Source: Branchiostoma floridae
Lineage: Eukaryota > Chordata > Leptocardii > Amphioxiformes > Branchiostomatidae
Direction: 5' to 3'
DNA length: 64,000 nucleotides
Assembly (NCBI RefSeq): GCF_000003815.2
Contig: NC_049987.1
Location: forward strand, 21,028,187-21,092,186
Of this stretch, positions 23,406 through 35,327 are shown one piece after another. Each line of letters begins with the position of its first letter. Position 1 is the stretch's first letter. The translations under genes were made by a program, and so were the position numbers. The notes under the pieces are model-generated. The model saw only the letters and a list, made by a program, of their open reading frames with translations. It was not told where the DNA came from and searched no databases.

Positions 23406-26400
23406 TTAACTACTGTTGTCCATGTCAGACTGGAGTCTGGCCAGCCCTGTTAGCCGAGCGTCCCGCCACCTCCTCCGCTCCGTCAGGGCCTCGGGGGTTG
23501 AGGGGGTCTGATTGGTCATGGCGGCATCGACCGTTTCCAGCGCCGGGCCGCTGAAGTCTGGGATGGGGCCGAACGTGGAGAGCACCCTCTGCATGGTCTC
23601 ACCATAACGTTCTACATAGCTCTTCATCCCTGTTGGAGATAAACAGTCAAATGAGTGTACATTGAAAAAGACAAACAAAATTTACTGGGGAACAAACTCC
23701 AACATTGTCATGTAGAAATGTTACAGATCTCATCCTCTAAAGACTAGAATTGGATGATAGAACTCAGCTGTGTTTATGCTTATTGTTGTAATTTTTCGAC
23801 CTGTGCTTAGTTATCAACAATTTTGTGACAATGACTACACTAGAAGACACTGCAAGCTGACTTACGATGACTGCTGTGCATGCCCATTCTGCATCTTACA
23901 TGTTGATTTGCAGATGTTGAGAAGCAGATTTTTAAAAACCTGTTCTATGGAGTGATAACTGTCACGTATTGTTGCACAATTTTAGAACGAGTAAGACTTT
24001 GTGGGCTTGGAAACAGACATTACATCAAGTTGCATACACAGATGTCATCCACTAAACTAGGAATCTGTAGCTTTATCCCACCTTCAGCGTTCAGGTGCAT
24101 GACCTCCAGTGGCCCCATGAAGGCGTACCTCCGGCCCAAACCGGCCGACATCACGGTGTCCACATCCTCTGGGGACATCACACCATCCTGGGAAGCGGGA
24201 AAGGATGAATACTGTATATGAAACTGCCCTAAAAGACCACTCTGGTCTACTCTTAATGCTTTTGTTAAGTACATATATAAAAAAAATACCTAAGGGACAA
24301 CCAAAAAGTGGTCACATTGGCCAGGTGATCCTTATGTAAAGGTGGTCACATGTAAGTACAGGTTTGATTTTATTAACGTGCAAAACATTTCAAGACCCTA
24401 GTCATTTCTGAAACATCCACCTGGATATCTAGTTCCTATATCACACCAATCCAAAAGTTCTGGACATAACTTCATATTGTGTATTGTAAGTTTGTCCTGT
24501 ATGTTAGTTCTTAAAGCTAAAGGCACAACTCACCATACATGCAAATACGTGCTGTCTACGTGCCGAAAAGTGGGCAATCTTTTGGGATCCGTAAGTGGTA
24601 AGTACCGCGTCCGTACGAACGGATTTTGGAGTCGAACTTTACGTGCTGGCAAAACTTTGTGAGTGCCATCGGGCTGCGGATTCGCCCCACGTATGTGCCA
24701 GTACGGGCAACGCGCCTGCCTTTTACAGCCTGAACGTTTTCAGAAATACGTGGCGGATGTGGCCTCCCAAAAAAACGTACAAATTGCACGTATGGCAGGT
24801 TGTGCCCTTAGCTTTAAAAAATATCATATGTTCTGAGCTAAGATACAAACATTGTTCTAGGAAAAGATGATTTTTCAAATACCTGTATGAGTCTCCATGA
24901 CTCTGCAATAATGGCGTACTGTATCCTGTTCAGAGCGAACCCGTCCACCTCTTTCTTCAGGCTGACTGGTGATTGGCCGATCTCCTTCATCAGAGCGCGG
25001 GTACGGTCCATGATGCTCTGCTCCGTCTCGGGGTGGGGGATGAGCTCCACCAGGGGGACGTAGTACGGAGGGTTCACCTGGGTGGAGATGGAAGACAAGG
25101 TAAACATAACGTCAACCTCAGACTCAGGACAAAGCATGATGCAAATTGGGTTTGCTATTTTAAAGGCTGATCATCCAGACTCTTCTCAATAAGTGTGTCC
25201 AGATCTTTTACAGGCAGAGGTTTGACGCCTTGACCTCTCCTCTACATGGGGCTGCTCAGGATTTTCTTCCCTATCCAAAAGGTTGATGTGACTCTTATCC
25301 AGTCCTGCCCAAATCTGGACTTGACACCAGGCCTACCAAATTCAAAACAGTAGCAGAGAGTGCAGAAAACTACAAGTACAACAGGGCTATTTTTCTCTGT
25401 ACCATCCAGGCATGGTACATTTACATAGAATTAAATATACATGCACACAGAGCATGCCATGGTGTTATACCACATTTTTCTTTAGGCATTGACGCACTGA
25501 TATACAGATACAGTACACTCAAATACCAAGAACATAAACATAAAGGGCATGTGTGCCTGTTTTGCCAGTGTCTTACAATTGACAGGCAGCTGCAGAAACA
25601 GAGACACTTACCGGATGTGCCACGATGCACTGTTTGACATGTTTGAGCCCAGAGAAGATCTTGGAGGGCAGGATACAGGACGTGGAGCTCGACAGAACCA
25701 TGTTGTCATCGGCAACCGCATCCAGCTGGCTGAAAATCTTCTTCTTCAGCTCCAGGTTCTCTGGGACACACTCCTGATGGGGAAAAGGATGATGTATAGA
25801 AAATTAGTAGGCTGAAACAGAAACTGTTTCTCATTCAACATTTGAATGTATACAGGAACTTCATAGTAGCCTGGATGCAAGCCTGGATGCAAGCCTTGTT
25901 AGCTTTGGTCTCAAGGAGCAATCATAGACTTAAGCTACCAAAGCTAGCATCCAACCAGGCTTTCTTTAAATTTGTAGAACAAAGAAAATACTTCTGCACA
26001 ACTACAGGGTGTTTGGCCCAGAGCCCAGACAGAGGACATGGGTTCAAACCCTGTCATGCTAATGATCTTGTGCTCTTGGGAAATGCACTTTACACCACTT
26101 TCCTCACTTCACCCAGGTGTAAAAATGGGTACCTAACTTTGGTTGGGGAGGTAGAAGGCGCTGAGAGGGAAGGTCGGGCGCATCTCCCATGCAAATGTGA
26201 CCTAGGTACAGTGGATAACAACTCAATGCCCCTAAGGACTCAAAAGGCTATGGGACTACCTTCATCATTACCTTCTTACAGTGAGGGTAGTATGTATGAC
26301 AGTGAGTGAGAGCCTCTCACTGTGAGGGTGTTAAGTTTGGACCTTGATAAAACCCAGATTATGGTTCACCACATACCTGGACATGCAGCGCCCCCTGACA

Positions 26401-27720
26401 GGCCGCATTAAAATCGCTGCAGCCAGAAATCAGACCGAACTGCTCATCTGCCGTCAGGCTGCCACGCAGCAGGCCGGCTTTCTGGAATGAAAGTTCAGCA
26501 GACATCAACTGTTATATTCTATCATGAATCATGGATTTCTTTAGCCCTGGATTTTTCCATCATCTCTTTTCACATTAGCCTTTCTAATATAGTTCTGTCT
26601 GTGAAGATTTTATATAATTTTATTCCATCATTAGCAACAAGACTCTGGGAGAAGCCCTGTCCTGAATACTGTAAACGCATTTAAGTTTGCGGGGATTTAG
26701 TTCTACAGTAGCGGGGAAAAGGACTGTTTGCATGGTTTTAAGCTTGCGACAGCACCATGCACTGTAGTCTCTTACTGCCATGGACAAATGTTTGTGGTGG
26801 TTTTAAGTTCACTGTGAATTGGCAATGCGAAAACCACAGACATAAAACCACCGCAAAAATTTCTGCACTTTAAGCATTTACTGCATTTTGCATGGCTGTC
26901 CAGGATTATTTAACAGTTCAAGTGCTCCCCCTACCTGCAGGTCCTGGAGGCACATTTTGATGTTGTCCAGTGCCCCTGACACCTGTTCAGGCAGGATGTC
27001 GAACAGACAAACCTCGTACCCTGACGCCGCGAACAGCATCGCCCAGCCTCGGCCTATCAGGCCACTGGAGTAATAGATGAGGAACACTGGTTATGAAACA
27101 TCAAACAGATAGATAGCACACTGATGTCTGGTGACCAGCAATCCTTAGCTACAATGTAACAGTGGGGTTCAAGCGCCAGCAACTGACCAGTGCAGTCTAA
27201 CTCTGTACTTCTCTCTAGTATTCGGAGGGCAAAAGGTTGGTTGGTTGGTTGGTTGGCTGTCTGGTTGGTTGGTTGGCTGTCTGGTTGGTTGGTTGACTAG
27301 TTTATTGACCATTTATTTAGTTGTTCGTTTGTTTGCCTGAAGAGATCAAGCATGCAACTTTCAGTACAACAACAAAAAACAGAAAACATTGCGGTTCTTT
27401 GTTTCTTCATAAACTAACTAGAATGGTTATTGTTACCCTTAATAGACATATCTAAAAGTACAGCCTACTCGAGATCACAGGATATCATGATCGATTTCGC
27501 AGCTCAGGACAAAGTCCAGACCTGTCAAATTAAATCCGACCTTTCTACAGTCGGATTTGTCGTGTTTTAACGTCTACTATTGGAAACTAAAAATCTCTAG
27601 ACTGACAGAATACTCTCTAGCATACGTGGGACGATTTTCAAGTCCTCTTTTACGATATGTAGGGCAAACACGAGGTTTTTCTTACCTTCCGATAATTCCA
27701 ACTTTTCCCTTTGCCGCCAT
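23406..27720 (-). CDS. CRYL1: Lambda-crystallin / L-gulonate 3-dehydrogenase, copy A
   Basis: Seven exons in reading order: 27686-27720, 26935-27064, 26377-26481, 25612-25773, 24883-25077, 24082-24187, 23406-23629. They sum to 957 bases, 318 residues, against 319 in human CRYL1. The family oxidises L-gulonate to 3-dehydro-L-gulonate with NAD in the cytosol (uronate cycle) and belongs to the 3-hydroxyacyl-CoA dehydrogenase fold. Visible: the Rossmann glycine motif split over exons 1 and 2 ([16 protein letters not shown]), [12 protein letters not shown], the catalytic-type histidine in [19 protein letters not shown] and the asparagine in GFALNR. The C-terminal helical domain ends in [17 protein letters not shown]. 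Start is the only ATG in the short first exon, directly preceded by a GC-box/CCAAT promoter. It lies downstream of copy B in the same orientation, a tandem duplicate with identical exon sizes. Confidence 0.95.
24511..24817. mobile_element. MITE in CRYL1 copy A intron
   Basis: TTAAAGCTAAAGGCACAAC at the left and GTTGTGCCCTTAGCTTTAA at the right are inverted repeats with one or two mismatches, and inner blocks around ACGTAC/GTACGT also pair. 307 bases, no coding content, between exons 5 and 6. Confidence 0.8.
26005..26330 (+). mobile_element. tRNA-derived SINE in CRYL1 copy A intron
   Basis: It starts with a tRNA-like head containing GGTTCAAACCC (B box), followed by CTTGGGAAATGCACTTTACA, CCTCACTTCACCCAGGTG and AAAATGGGTACC, the body typical of deuterostome V-SINE/Deu-type elements. 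It ends in short GTGAG repeats near 26280-26330. The exact borders are approximate. Confidence 0.6.
26669..26886. mobile_element. Palindromic MITE-like repeat
   Basis: ACTGTAAACGCATTTAAGTT near the left and AAGCATTTACTGCA at the right form imperfect inverted ends; GTTTGCGGGG and CCGCAAAAAT pair inside. It ends about 50 bases before CRYL1 copy A exon 2. Confidence 0.5.
27236..27300. repeat. GGTT microsatellite
   Basis: GGTT units interrupted twice by GGCTGTCT, in intron 1 of CRYL1 copy A. Confidence 0.95.
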
Positions 27721-27735
27721 GTTGAACTTACTGTG

Positions 27736-27762
27736 CCGGAGGGGGCGTGGCCAATCAGCTGA
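27736..27762 (-). promoter_or_regulatory. GC box and CCAAT box just upstream of CRYL1 copy A
   Basis: GGGGGCGTGG (Sp/KLF type) is followed directly by CCAAT (plus-strand 27751-27755), 20 to 40 bases upstream of the copy A start codon. This is typical of a TATA-less housekeeping promoter. Copy B has no matching pair at the same place. Confidence 0.45.
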
Positions 27763-28694
27763 TGGAAGGTGAAAGGTCACGACAGACAAGCGGCGTTCTT
27801 GGCAACGTTTTGTGTCAACGCACGCAAGACTTCAATCAGAGTGTGTATTAAACGTTACGATATAAGTATCGGCATTGGGTCTATTTCATTCAACTTTTGA
27901 CTTACTGGGCTTGCGGCTGAGGTTGGTAACGTTAACGTTATAATGTTACAGTGAACGACTTTTTAAATTAATATCACACTTGAACCTGGATGTTCCGAGG
28001 CTATTGTATACAACCTCCTTGATCCTTGTATAAACCGCTATGCTATATTGCGCAAGTCTAAGGTATCTTAAATGTTGCGTGTAAATAAAGGGGCTATTTG
28101 GATTCCATCATCGTAAAGTTATCTGTTCAACTCAGAATTCTATTCATAGAGATTGATAGACGCAATGAACTTTGCTGAACCGCAAATTATCAAATTTCAT
28201 ATTTTTGCGAAGTCAAATTTCAAAATTCATGTGTTCTATCTGTCGGTTTGGAATAAGTTAGATAACTATCAAGTCAGTGTTGGGCAAATTATCAATTGCA
28301 TGAAAAAAACTTTATTTGCCATTGACGCTGAAGATTACTAACCCATATGACTTCAATGCAGTCTGCTAACAATAAGTGTTGGCTCCGGCAACCAACCAAA
28401 GGCCTTTTTCAAGACACACCATCTTTGCAGTCAGCTTTCCTGAAGACTGCCGTCATGCGAAAAGTAATGTTGTTCTTTTTATGTAATCTTGAGCAGAAGA
28501 CGTTTATAAGCTCAACATTGTGCTTTTTGTCTAATGCTCATTAAATGTATGTGAATAAAATAATTAAAATCAAATCTTGTAAACTTTTCCGATTGCAGTT
28601 GGTGCTGATGATCCTTTTGGTGGCCGGGCACCGCACTTCAGGCACCGTAGAGCTCCCGATGAGGTGGTTTAATAGTACTTGATAGGCTGGGACT
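27763..28694. other. Spacer between the two CRYL1 copies
   Basis: About 930 bases between the copy A promoter and the copy B stop codon. I see no gene or strong repeat. It should hold the 3' UTR of copy B and the upstream control region of copy A. Confidence 0.5.
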
Positions 28695-31600
28695 TCAGTT
28701 GTTTGAGTCCATTTCAGACCGGAGAGTTGCCAGTGCCGCCAGCCGTGCGTCCCTCCACCGCCTCCGCTCCGTCAGGGCTTCTGGAGTGGCGGGAGTCCGC
28801 CTGCACATGGCGGCATCGATGCCTGCCAGCGTCGGGCCGCCGAAGTCTGGGACGGGACCGAAAGTAGACAGGACACGCTGTATGCTCTCTCCATACCGAT
28901 CCACGGCGCTCTTCATACCTGGAACAACAAGTCAAGGATCAAAGATACCATACCGAAGCGAAATATTTAGAATTTCTTATTCTCATCATTAGCATCATCA
29001 TGCTTTTTTTTGGTGAATTTCTTATTCTAAAGGGGGTTTTACAGGACGTTAAATGCAGCTCCCAAGTTTGAGGAGAGAGACACTTCGGGAACATAAAAGA
29101 ACCCACCACGCTTATCATAAAGACTTTGGACCCGACCCAAGCCGACCCTACCGTCCTGCCAGTCTCCACTTACACAAATGCAAATCCCAACATACCTGCA
29201 TAGATTGTCATATCTCACCTTCAGAATTCAGCTGCATGACTTCTAATGGCCCCATGAAGGCGTACCTCCGACCCAGCCCTGCTGACATCAGCGTGTCCAC
29301 ATCTTCAGGAGACAACACTCCGTCCTGACAAAACAAAAAATCATCGTCCTCAGTTTATATGGTCACACTGTTAGCGACCTTCGGCCGAATTTGTAAATCA
29401 CTAGAAGTCGCTGACCTTCAAAGTCGCTAGATAATGGAGAGTATTTTTCGCATGAAAAAACACCAGGTCACATTGGACAATTGCAAGGTCCGGTGACTAG
29501 CTAACATCGGCTTATTCTTAAAGATCCTGAAATTATGTCCTTTTGAGTTCACAGACCCGTCGACCGAACTATTTTTTCTACTGTGTCGGATGATACGGTT
29601 TAAATGATACGAAAGTTGCCCAAACATAATGACGATGAGCACACAACCAACCATAGAACATACAAAAGACCAACAGCAAACTTACTGATCAAGTTTATGG
29701 GATAATTCAAAGACGAAGATAACAAGTAGAAGTTTCGGGTCCTTATGGTACCTGTATGAGTCTCCATGACTCTGCAATAATCGCAAACTGAATCCTGTTC
29801 AGAGCAAACCCGTCCACCTCTTTCTTCAGGCTGACTGGTGATTGGCCGATCTCCTTCATCAGAGTGCGGGTGCGGTCCATGATGCTCTGCTCCGTCTGGG
29901 GGTGGGGGATGAGCTCCACCAGCGGGACGTAGTACGGAGGGTTCACCTGGGGGTACAAATTATCTGATTGGGCAACAGTGTGGCTAAACTGGTGTCCAGT
30001 ATGTCGTGGATCGGGTTCGCTTTCGTCGGGAATTTCAGCGGCCCTGGTAAACTATAACACTCGGTAGTGATTTATCTCGATTGGAGCGGAGGACTTATTA
30101 ATTCCAACCGTGTAAAACTACTACCAATGATGTTATAGGGAAATATAACCTCCTTGTTAATTACTAGTGGCATAGTTTACCCGGGTGTCAAAGAACTCAT
30201 ATAGCCTCAAAAAGAGCCCATCCTATTCACGATAGGGTAGAATATGGCAAGGCTCGTAAAGGCAACCGCGTAAGGCAGAATACATTGCAGAAAGAGCTAA
30301 TGATGCGTTGGTTAGTTAACCGGTTCAGTTCGGTATTTTTGGTTGGTCAGTTAGTTGGTTGGTTAGTTGGTTTGCAATGGAACTCCAAATTCTCAATAGA
30401 TATCTTAGAATGACTTTCAAAGCATCAAACAAAACCAAAATATGCAAAACGAGACTGGCACCTACTGGATGTGCCACGATGCACTGTTTGACATGTTTGA
30501 GTCCAGAGAAGATCTTGGAGGGCAGGATACAGGAGGTGGAGCTGGACAGAATCATGTTGTCGTCGGCAACCGCATCCAGCTGGCTGAAAATCTTCTTCTT
30601 CAGCTCCAGGTTCTCGGGGACACACTCCTGTAAGGACGTTTATTTCGGTCATTCTAGTTTTTTTATAATAGAATAAAACTGGCCGGTCAACCAAATGGCG
30701 TAGCCAATCACCCCCAGTCACAACCCACATTAAAACAGGCCCGTCAGTAGTATAGTAGGGACAGGATGAGTCCCATTATTCAGGCGCAATCAGGCGCAGG
30801 TCAGAGGTTATAGTCCGATGGCAAAATCTAGGGAATTAGGTATTTTCTGAGCTCTGGGTAGGGGTGAAACAGGGGTCAAGTCGACCTGTTGACCCACCAA
30901 GGTAACAAGACAAGGCACCCCCCAAGACACCCCCCCCCCCAAGACCCCCCTCCAATCATGAGGGACATGCCCTTATTTGGTTGTAAGTCTCTACGCCGGT
31001 ATACCTTACATTTTTCTTCATTTTATCATTTTTTTTTGGTCAACTAAGGTTCAGGCTGACCTTCTTACCCACCAAGGTTATTCTTACATCCCCACCCCCC
31101 TACAGCGGGCCCACCCCCTCTTGTGAGACAAGCCCTTATTTGCCCTGGTCGCAAGGCTTACCTTACTTTTTCTTTATTTTTATCTATTTTGATCGTTAAG
31201 GTTAGTTTTACGTACGAACATGTACCATTTATATGTACATGCAGTGAATCATTGCTTTGGAGTAGCTATACGTGTTGCTCCGGAGTAAAAAAACAAACAA
31301 CTGCTCTGGAGTAAAAACACTGCTCCGGAGTAAGTGAGTAAGACAGTATATTTGTTGTAAGTAAGTATATTTGTTGTAAGTATGTATATTTGTCATGTAC
31401 GTACGAACATATACCGTCTATACGTACATGCAGTGAAACATTGCTTTGGAGTAGCGAAACGTGTTGCTCCGGAGTAAAAACACTGCTCCGGAGTAAAAAT
31501 ATTGCTCCGGAGTATGCTCCGGAGTAAATGAGTAAGTATATTTGTTGTAATAAGATAGACAGTATATTTGCCATGTACGTACGAACATATACCATCTATA

Positions 31601-34600
31601 TGTACATGCAGTGAATCATTGCTTTGGAGTAACTATACGTGTTGCTCCGGAGTAAAATAAACTGCTCCGGAGTAAAAAATAAACTGCTCCGGAGTAAAAT
31701 AAACTGCTCCGGAGTAAAATAAACTGCTCCGGAGTAAAATAAAACTGCTTCGGAGTATGCTCCGGAGTAAATGAGTAAGTATTTTTGTTGTAAGTAACTA
31801 TATTTATCATGTACGTACGAACATATACCATCTATATATACATGAAGTGAAACATTGCTTTGGAGTAGCTATACGTGTTGCTCCGGAGTAAAATAAAACT
31901 GCTCCGGAGTAAAATAAACTGCTCCGGAGTAAAATAAAACTGCTCCGGAGTAAAATAAACTGCTCCGGAGTAAAATAAAACTGCTCCGGAGTAAAATAAA
32001 ACTGCTCCGGAGTAAATGAGTAAGTATATTTGTTATAGGTAAGCATATTTGTCATGTACGTACGAACATATGCCATCTATTTGTACATGCAGGAAATCAT
32101 TGCTTTGTAGTAGCCTTGTACGTGCCTGTTATGTAGGCATATATCAACACAACACAAAAGACACTTGTGTACGGTGATCCTGTTTCTTAACACTTTACTA
32201 TCACTTGACGGCGATCACAATTGTATTAAGGAATTCATAAACAATGCATATGTCGTCTTATATGTCAGAAATAGTATCACATTAGGAAAGAAAAAATGTA
32301 CTGCAAGCGATATGGCGACCTCACATTACTTCAGGACGAGGTAACCATATTTTTTCATCAATGTCTGTTCTGGGACCCAGTTCTTGCTGTGTACAATCTC
32401 ATTACTGTAACGAGGCAACGCAGCGAACTCTATTAGATAAAACTTTTTGCCAGCGCGCCTCGTCTGTTTGATGACACGTTGAGGAACATCGCCTGGCTGG
32501 TGAGGTAGTGCGATGGACCAGTCTCGATAGAGTGTCCACTCCTCCTCGTCACCGCTGTGGTAGCCGCTGTCGTAGCCGGTACGGTCACTTTCATCAGATG
32601 AAACCGGCCCTGAGGACACATCTGTCCCTGTATCACTCTCGGAACCACTTTGGTCGCTGTCGGTTTCTTCTGTGGAGTCTCCCTGCTCGGAGCCCATCAC
32701 AGATTCGGCGTCTGAGACGCTTTCTTCATCTTGTGACACCATCGAATTCCCATCTTCGGAACCAACCGTGTCCGTATCGTGTTCAGACGACACGTCGGAG
32801 TCGTCGAAAACATCGCGCTCCCGGTAAGACCCCGTCTCGGCATCAACGACGACTTCTCCCGAGGCACCATCTGACTCGTCTCGGTGTTTTCTTTCCAGAT
32901 GACGCTCGAGGTTGAACGCACGATCAAATTCCCGATCACAAATCTCGCATACGTTTATCTCGTATACATCATGCATCTACGTATGCCATAACTGCATACG
33001 TGGTATTGAAATATTGTTGTCATGAATGAAACGTAGATGCATCCAGGGTGTATACGAGATAAACGTACGATCCCTTAAAAACTTTCATGGGCGACAAATA
33101 TATGTGTGCACATTAATACCTTATCATTTCCCTTCTGTCCACCGAACAAAAAGTATGCCTCATGTCTGCGAGATTTGTGATCGGGAATTTGATCGTGCGT
33201 TCAACCTCGAGCGTGGTGGGGATGTAAGAATAACCTTGGTGGGTAAGAAGGTCAGCCTGAACCTTAGTTGAACAAAAAAAAATGATAAAATGAAGAAAAA
33301 TGTAAGGTATACCGGCGTAGAGACTTACAACCAAATAAGGGCATGTCCCTCATGATTGGAGGGGGGTCTTGGGGGGGGGGGTGTCTTGGGGGGTGCCTTG
33401 TCTTGTTACCTTGGTGGGTCAACAGGTCGACTTGACCCCTGTTTCACCCCTACCCAGAGCTCAGAAAATACCTAATTCCCTAGATTTTGCCATCGGACTA
33501 TAACCTCTGACCTGCGCCTGATTGCGCCTGAATAAAGGGACTCATCCTGTCCCTACTATACTACTCCCGTCCATTGTGTGTATATATAAAGGTGCAGTGC
33601 CTTCTGATATTAGCCTGGGTACCATCCCCCGTAGAAATAGGATGGTACCCAGGCTATGCTGATATGCAAAGAATAATTACATATTTTGCGGTACGCTGGG
33701 CATTCAGACCCCACTAAACAACCAAAATTGATTATTAACTGTAGGCATTACTTATACATATATTTACTTACTTACTTTCCTAAGAACTAAGGTGTATATT
33801 CTGCAACTTTAATTCTATGGGTTCTTTATCCGATCAGCCAAACCATTTGGGGCGGCGTTTCCTACTAAGCAACCCCTCTTTTCACAGTCCAGGTTTGACA
33901 GTACATGTATCTGGTAACGAAATCAAAGTGACCAGTTTTATTAGCAGCATGGGACTTAATCTCCAACCAGATCCACGGTGCGTAATGTATAATATCAAAC
34001 TTATTATCGTGCCCGTTTGACTCCCTTAGCCGGCTACACTCCTTGGCCAGCTTTGATACTATCATATGGCACCGTAGGATCTGATTGGAGATTTCATGGG
34101 ACTATCACAGGCTAGCCCGTACCTGGACGTGCAGCGCCCCCTGACAGGCAGCTTTAAAATCGCTGCAGCCAGAAATCAGACCAAACTGCTCATCTGCCGT
34201 CAGGCTGCCACGCAGAAGGCCGGCTTTCTGGAAGACGAAACACATTTTTTTATGCAGGTTGCCACCAGTGGATTGGATATTGCTAGCCGTAGATTACAAT
34301 TGGCTGCAAAAAAAGTAAGATAATTTGCATCATTTATTGAGGTTGGAATCTCTTAAGCAGACACTACGTGTCGTTTTGTATATGTTTTTTTTCTATCATG
34401 TACATCAGTTCTCGGTACAGTACTTGGTTTGATTGTGGGATGTCCACTCCACAACTGACATGGTATCAAGAAAAAGTACATTATAACAACCCCCACCCCA
34501 CTGCAAAAAGACCGACTATTCAAGTTGCATGCGCACGTTTCGTTGATATCTGCTATCCCTCTGATTATTAAACTAAGTTAGCAGCTTTTCCCTTTTATCA

Positions 34601-35327
34601 TTGCCAATGATTTATACTGTATGATCGATATTTGACTCCACCTTGAGATCTTGTAGCTGCATCTTGATGTTGTCCAGCGCCCCTGACACCTGTTCCTGCA
34701 GGATGTCGAACAGACAAACCTCGTACCCTGATGCAGCGAACAGCATCGCCCAGCCTCGGCCTATCAAGCCACTGGAGAAATGTCAAACGGGCAAATCACT
34801 CGATAACAAAGTTCTTCATATTCACAGCCAAGGCACAGCATAACAATCTACATTTCGATGGCCGTCTGTCACCTTTTTCAGGACCCGTTAATAACGTTAA
34901 CTGGTTCACTGTTTCACTGCAGCTGTCACTACTAACACTCATGATCAGACACGGTTCCAGACGAGTGAACCAGTCAGTATTGCCCTGACGAAGGTGACAG
35001 ACAGTCACCGAAACGTTTATTTGTTTGTTTTGTTTGTGCCTTTACTTATACTCGAAACGTCGGCTGTTATGTTACTTCTTGGTTGTGAATAAAGAATTTT
35101 CTTATCCAGTCGCCAAAAAGCTGTTACTCAAGCAACTGCATATGATTTTGGAATCAACTGGATAAAATTTCCAAAATCATATCTAGTTGCTTGAGTAACT
35201 GCTTTTTGGCGCATCTTATCACATGGATTTCTAACCTTCATCGACGTTCTTATCCAGTCATTCACCTGAGCCTGAAGAATTATTTTCCTTACCTCCCTAT
35301 AATCCCGACTTTCCCCTTTGTATCCAT
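28695..35327 (-). CDS. CRYL1: Lambda-crystallin / L-gulonate 3-dehydrogenase, copy B
   Basis: Seven exons in reading order: 35293-35327, 34642-34771, 34123-34227, 30466-30627, 29752-29946, 29219-29324, 28695-28918. Each has exactly the length of its partner in copy A (35, 130, 105, 162, 195, 106 and 224 bases), giving 318 residues. The dinucleotide-binding and catalytic motifs are all kept ([50 protein letters not shown]). Coding identity to copy A is high in exons 2-5 and lower in the last exon ([19 protein letters not shown] against [19 protein letters not shown]). The gene is longer than copy A mainly because intron 3 carries a 2.8 kb Polinton-like insertion. It looks functional. Same reaction expected; any split of roles between the copies is unknown. 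Confidence 0.95.
31205..32115. repeat. Two-level tandem repeat with CTCCGGAG units
   Basis: Five higher-order units of roughly 180-245 bases begin with ACGTACGAACATNTNCC and TGTACATGCAGTGAA at about 31207, 31398, 31575, 31812 and 32058. Within each, short units of about 20 bases (GCTCCGGAGTAAAATAAACT) are repeated one to seven times. CTCCGGAG is itself a palindrome. The array fills the centre of the Polinton-like element. Confidence 0.85.
32326..32976 (-). CDS. Open frame with C2H2-like finger inside the Polinton-like element
   Basis: A 216-residue frame. The start holds one C2H2-type finger ([20 protein letters not shown] then KH), the middle is very acidic and serine-rich, and the end ([28 protein letters not shown]) recalls a chromodomain of the kind found in element integrases. 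A partial second copy of the finger lies on the other strand at 33158-33213. It belongs to the fossil element, not to a host gene as far as I can tell. Whether it is expressed is unknown. Confidence 0.4.
   Translation of the reverse strand: MHDVYEINVCEICDREFDRAFNLERHLERKHRDESDGASGEVVVDAETGSYRERDVFDDSDVSSEHDTDTVGSEDGNSMVSQDEESVSDAESVMGSEQGDSTEETDSDQSGSESDTGTDVSSGPVSSDESDRTGYDSGYHSGDEEEWTLYRDWSIALPHQPGDVPQRVIKQTRRAGKKFYLIEFAALPRYSNEIVHSKNWVPEQTLMKKYGYLVLK
33611..33656. repeat. Perfect short hairpin
   Basis: AGCCTGGGTACCATCC and GGATGGTACCCAGGCT are perfect inverted repeats around a 12-base loop, 45 bases beyond the Polinton-like element. It may be a tiny foldback repeat. Confidence 0.8.
34860..35095 (+). 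repeat. Dispersed retroelement-like tail
   Basis: The pattern CCCTGACGAAGGTGACAGAC, CACCGAAACGTTTATTTG and GTGAATAAAGAATTTTC has the GACGAAG...GAAACGT form seen at the ends of many Penelope-like copies; a comparable GACGAAG...GACTGAAAATT occurs at 9515-9550. It lies in intron 1 of CRYL1 copy B. Confidence 0.3.
35110..35212. mobile_element. Foldback element with 42-base arms
   Basis: Left arm 35110-35151 (CGCCAAAAAGCTGTTACTCA and on) and right arm 35171-35212 are reverse complements with about four mismatches, separated by 19 bases. It is in intron 1 of CRYL1 copy B, 80 bases from exon 1. Confidence 0.8.

Larger units (their letters stand above)
30746..33565. mobile_element. Polinton-like (Maverick) mini-element, fossil
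   Basis: A 2820-base element in intron 3 of CRYL1 copy B. Its ends are long inverted repeats of about 350 bases (30746-31096 and 33216-33565), near identical to each other, beginning AGTAGTATAG. The element is flanked at once by a 6-base direct repeat CCCGTC (30740-30745 and 33566-33571). Long TIRs with an AG start and a 6-base target duplication are the marks of Polintons. Full elements are 15-20 kb with integrase, DNA polymerase B and capsid genes; none of these is seen here, so this is an internally reduced, non-autonomous copy. The near-identity of the TIRs suggests a fairly young insertion. Inside are a tandem-repeat array and one open frame with a zinc-finger-like motif. Confidence 0.65.

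Noticed and set aside
32326-32976. The zinc-finger frame as a host C2H2 gene
   Set aside because: It lies wholly inside the element with long TIRs and part of it recurs inverted at 33158-33213, so it belongs to the element.
23406-35327. The two CRYL1 copies as an assembly duplicate
   Set aside because: Coding differences in every exon, entirely different introns and different repeats show that they are true paralogs.
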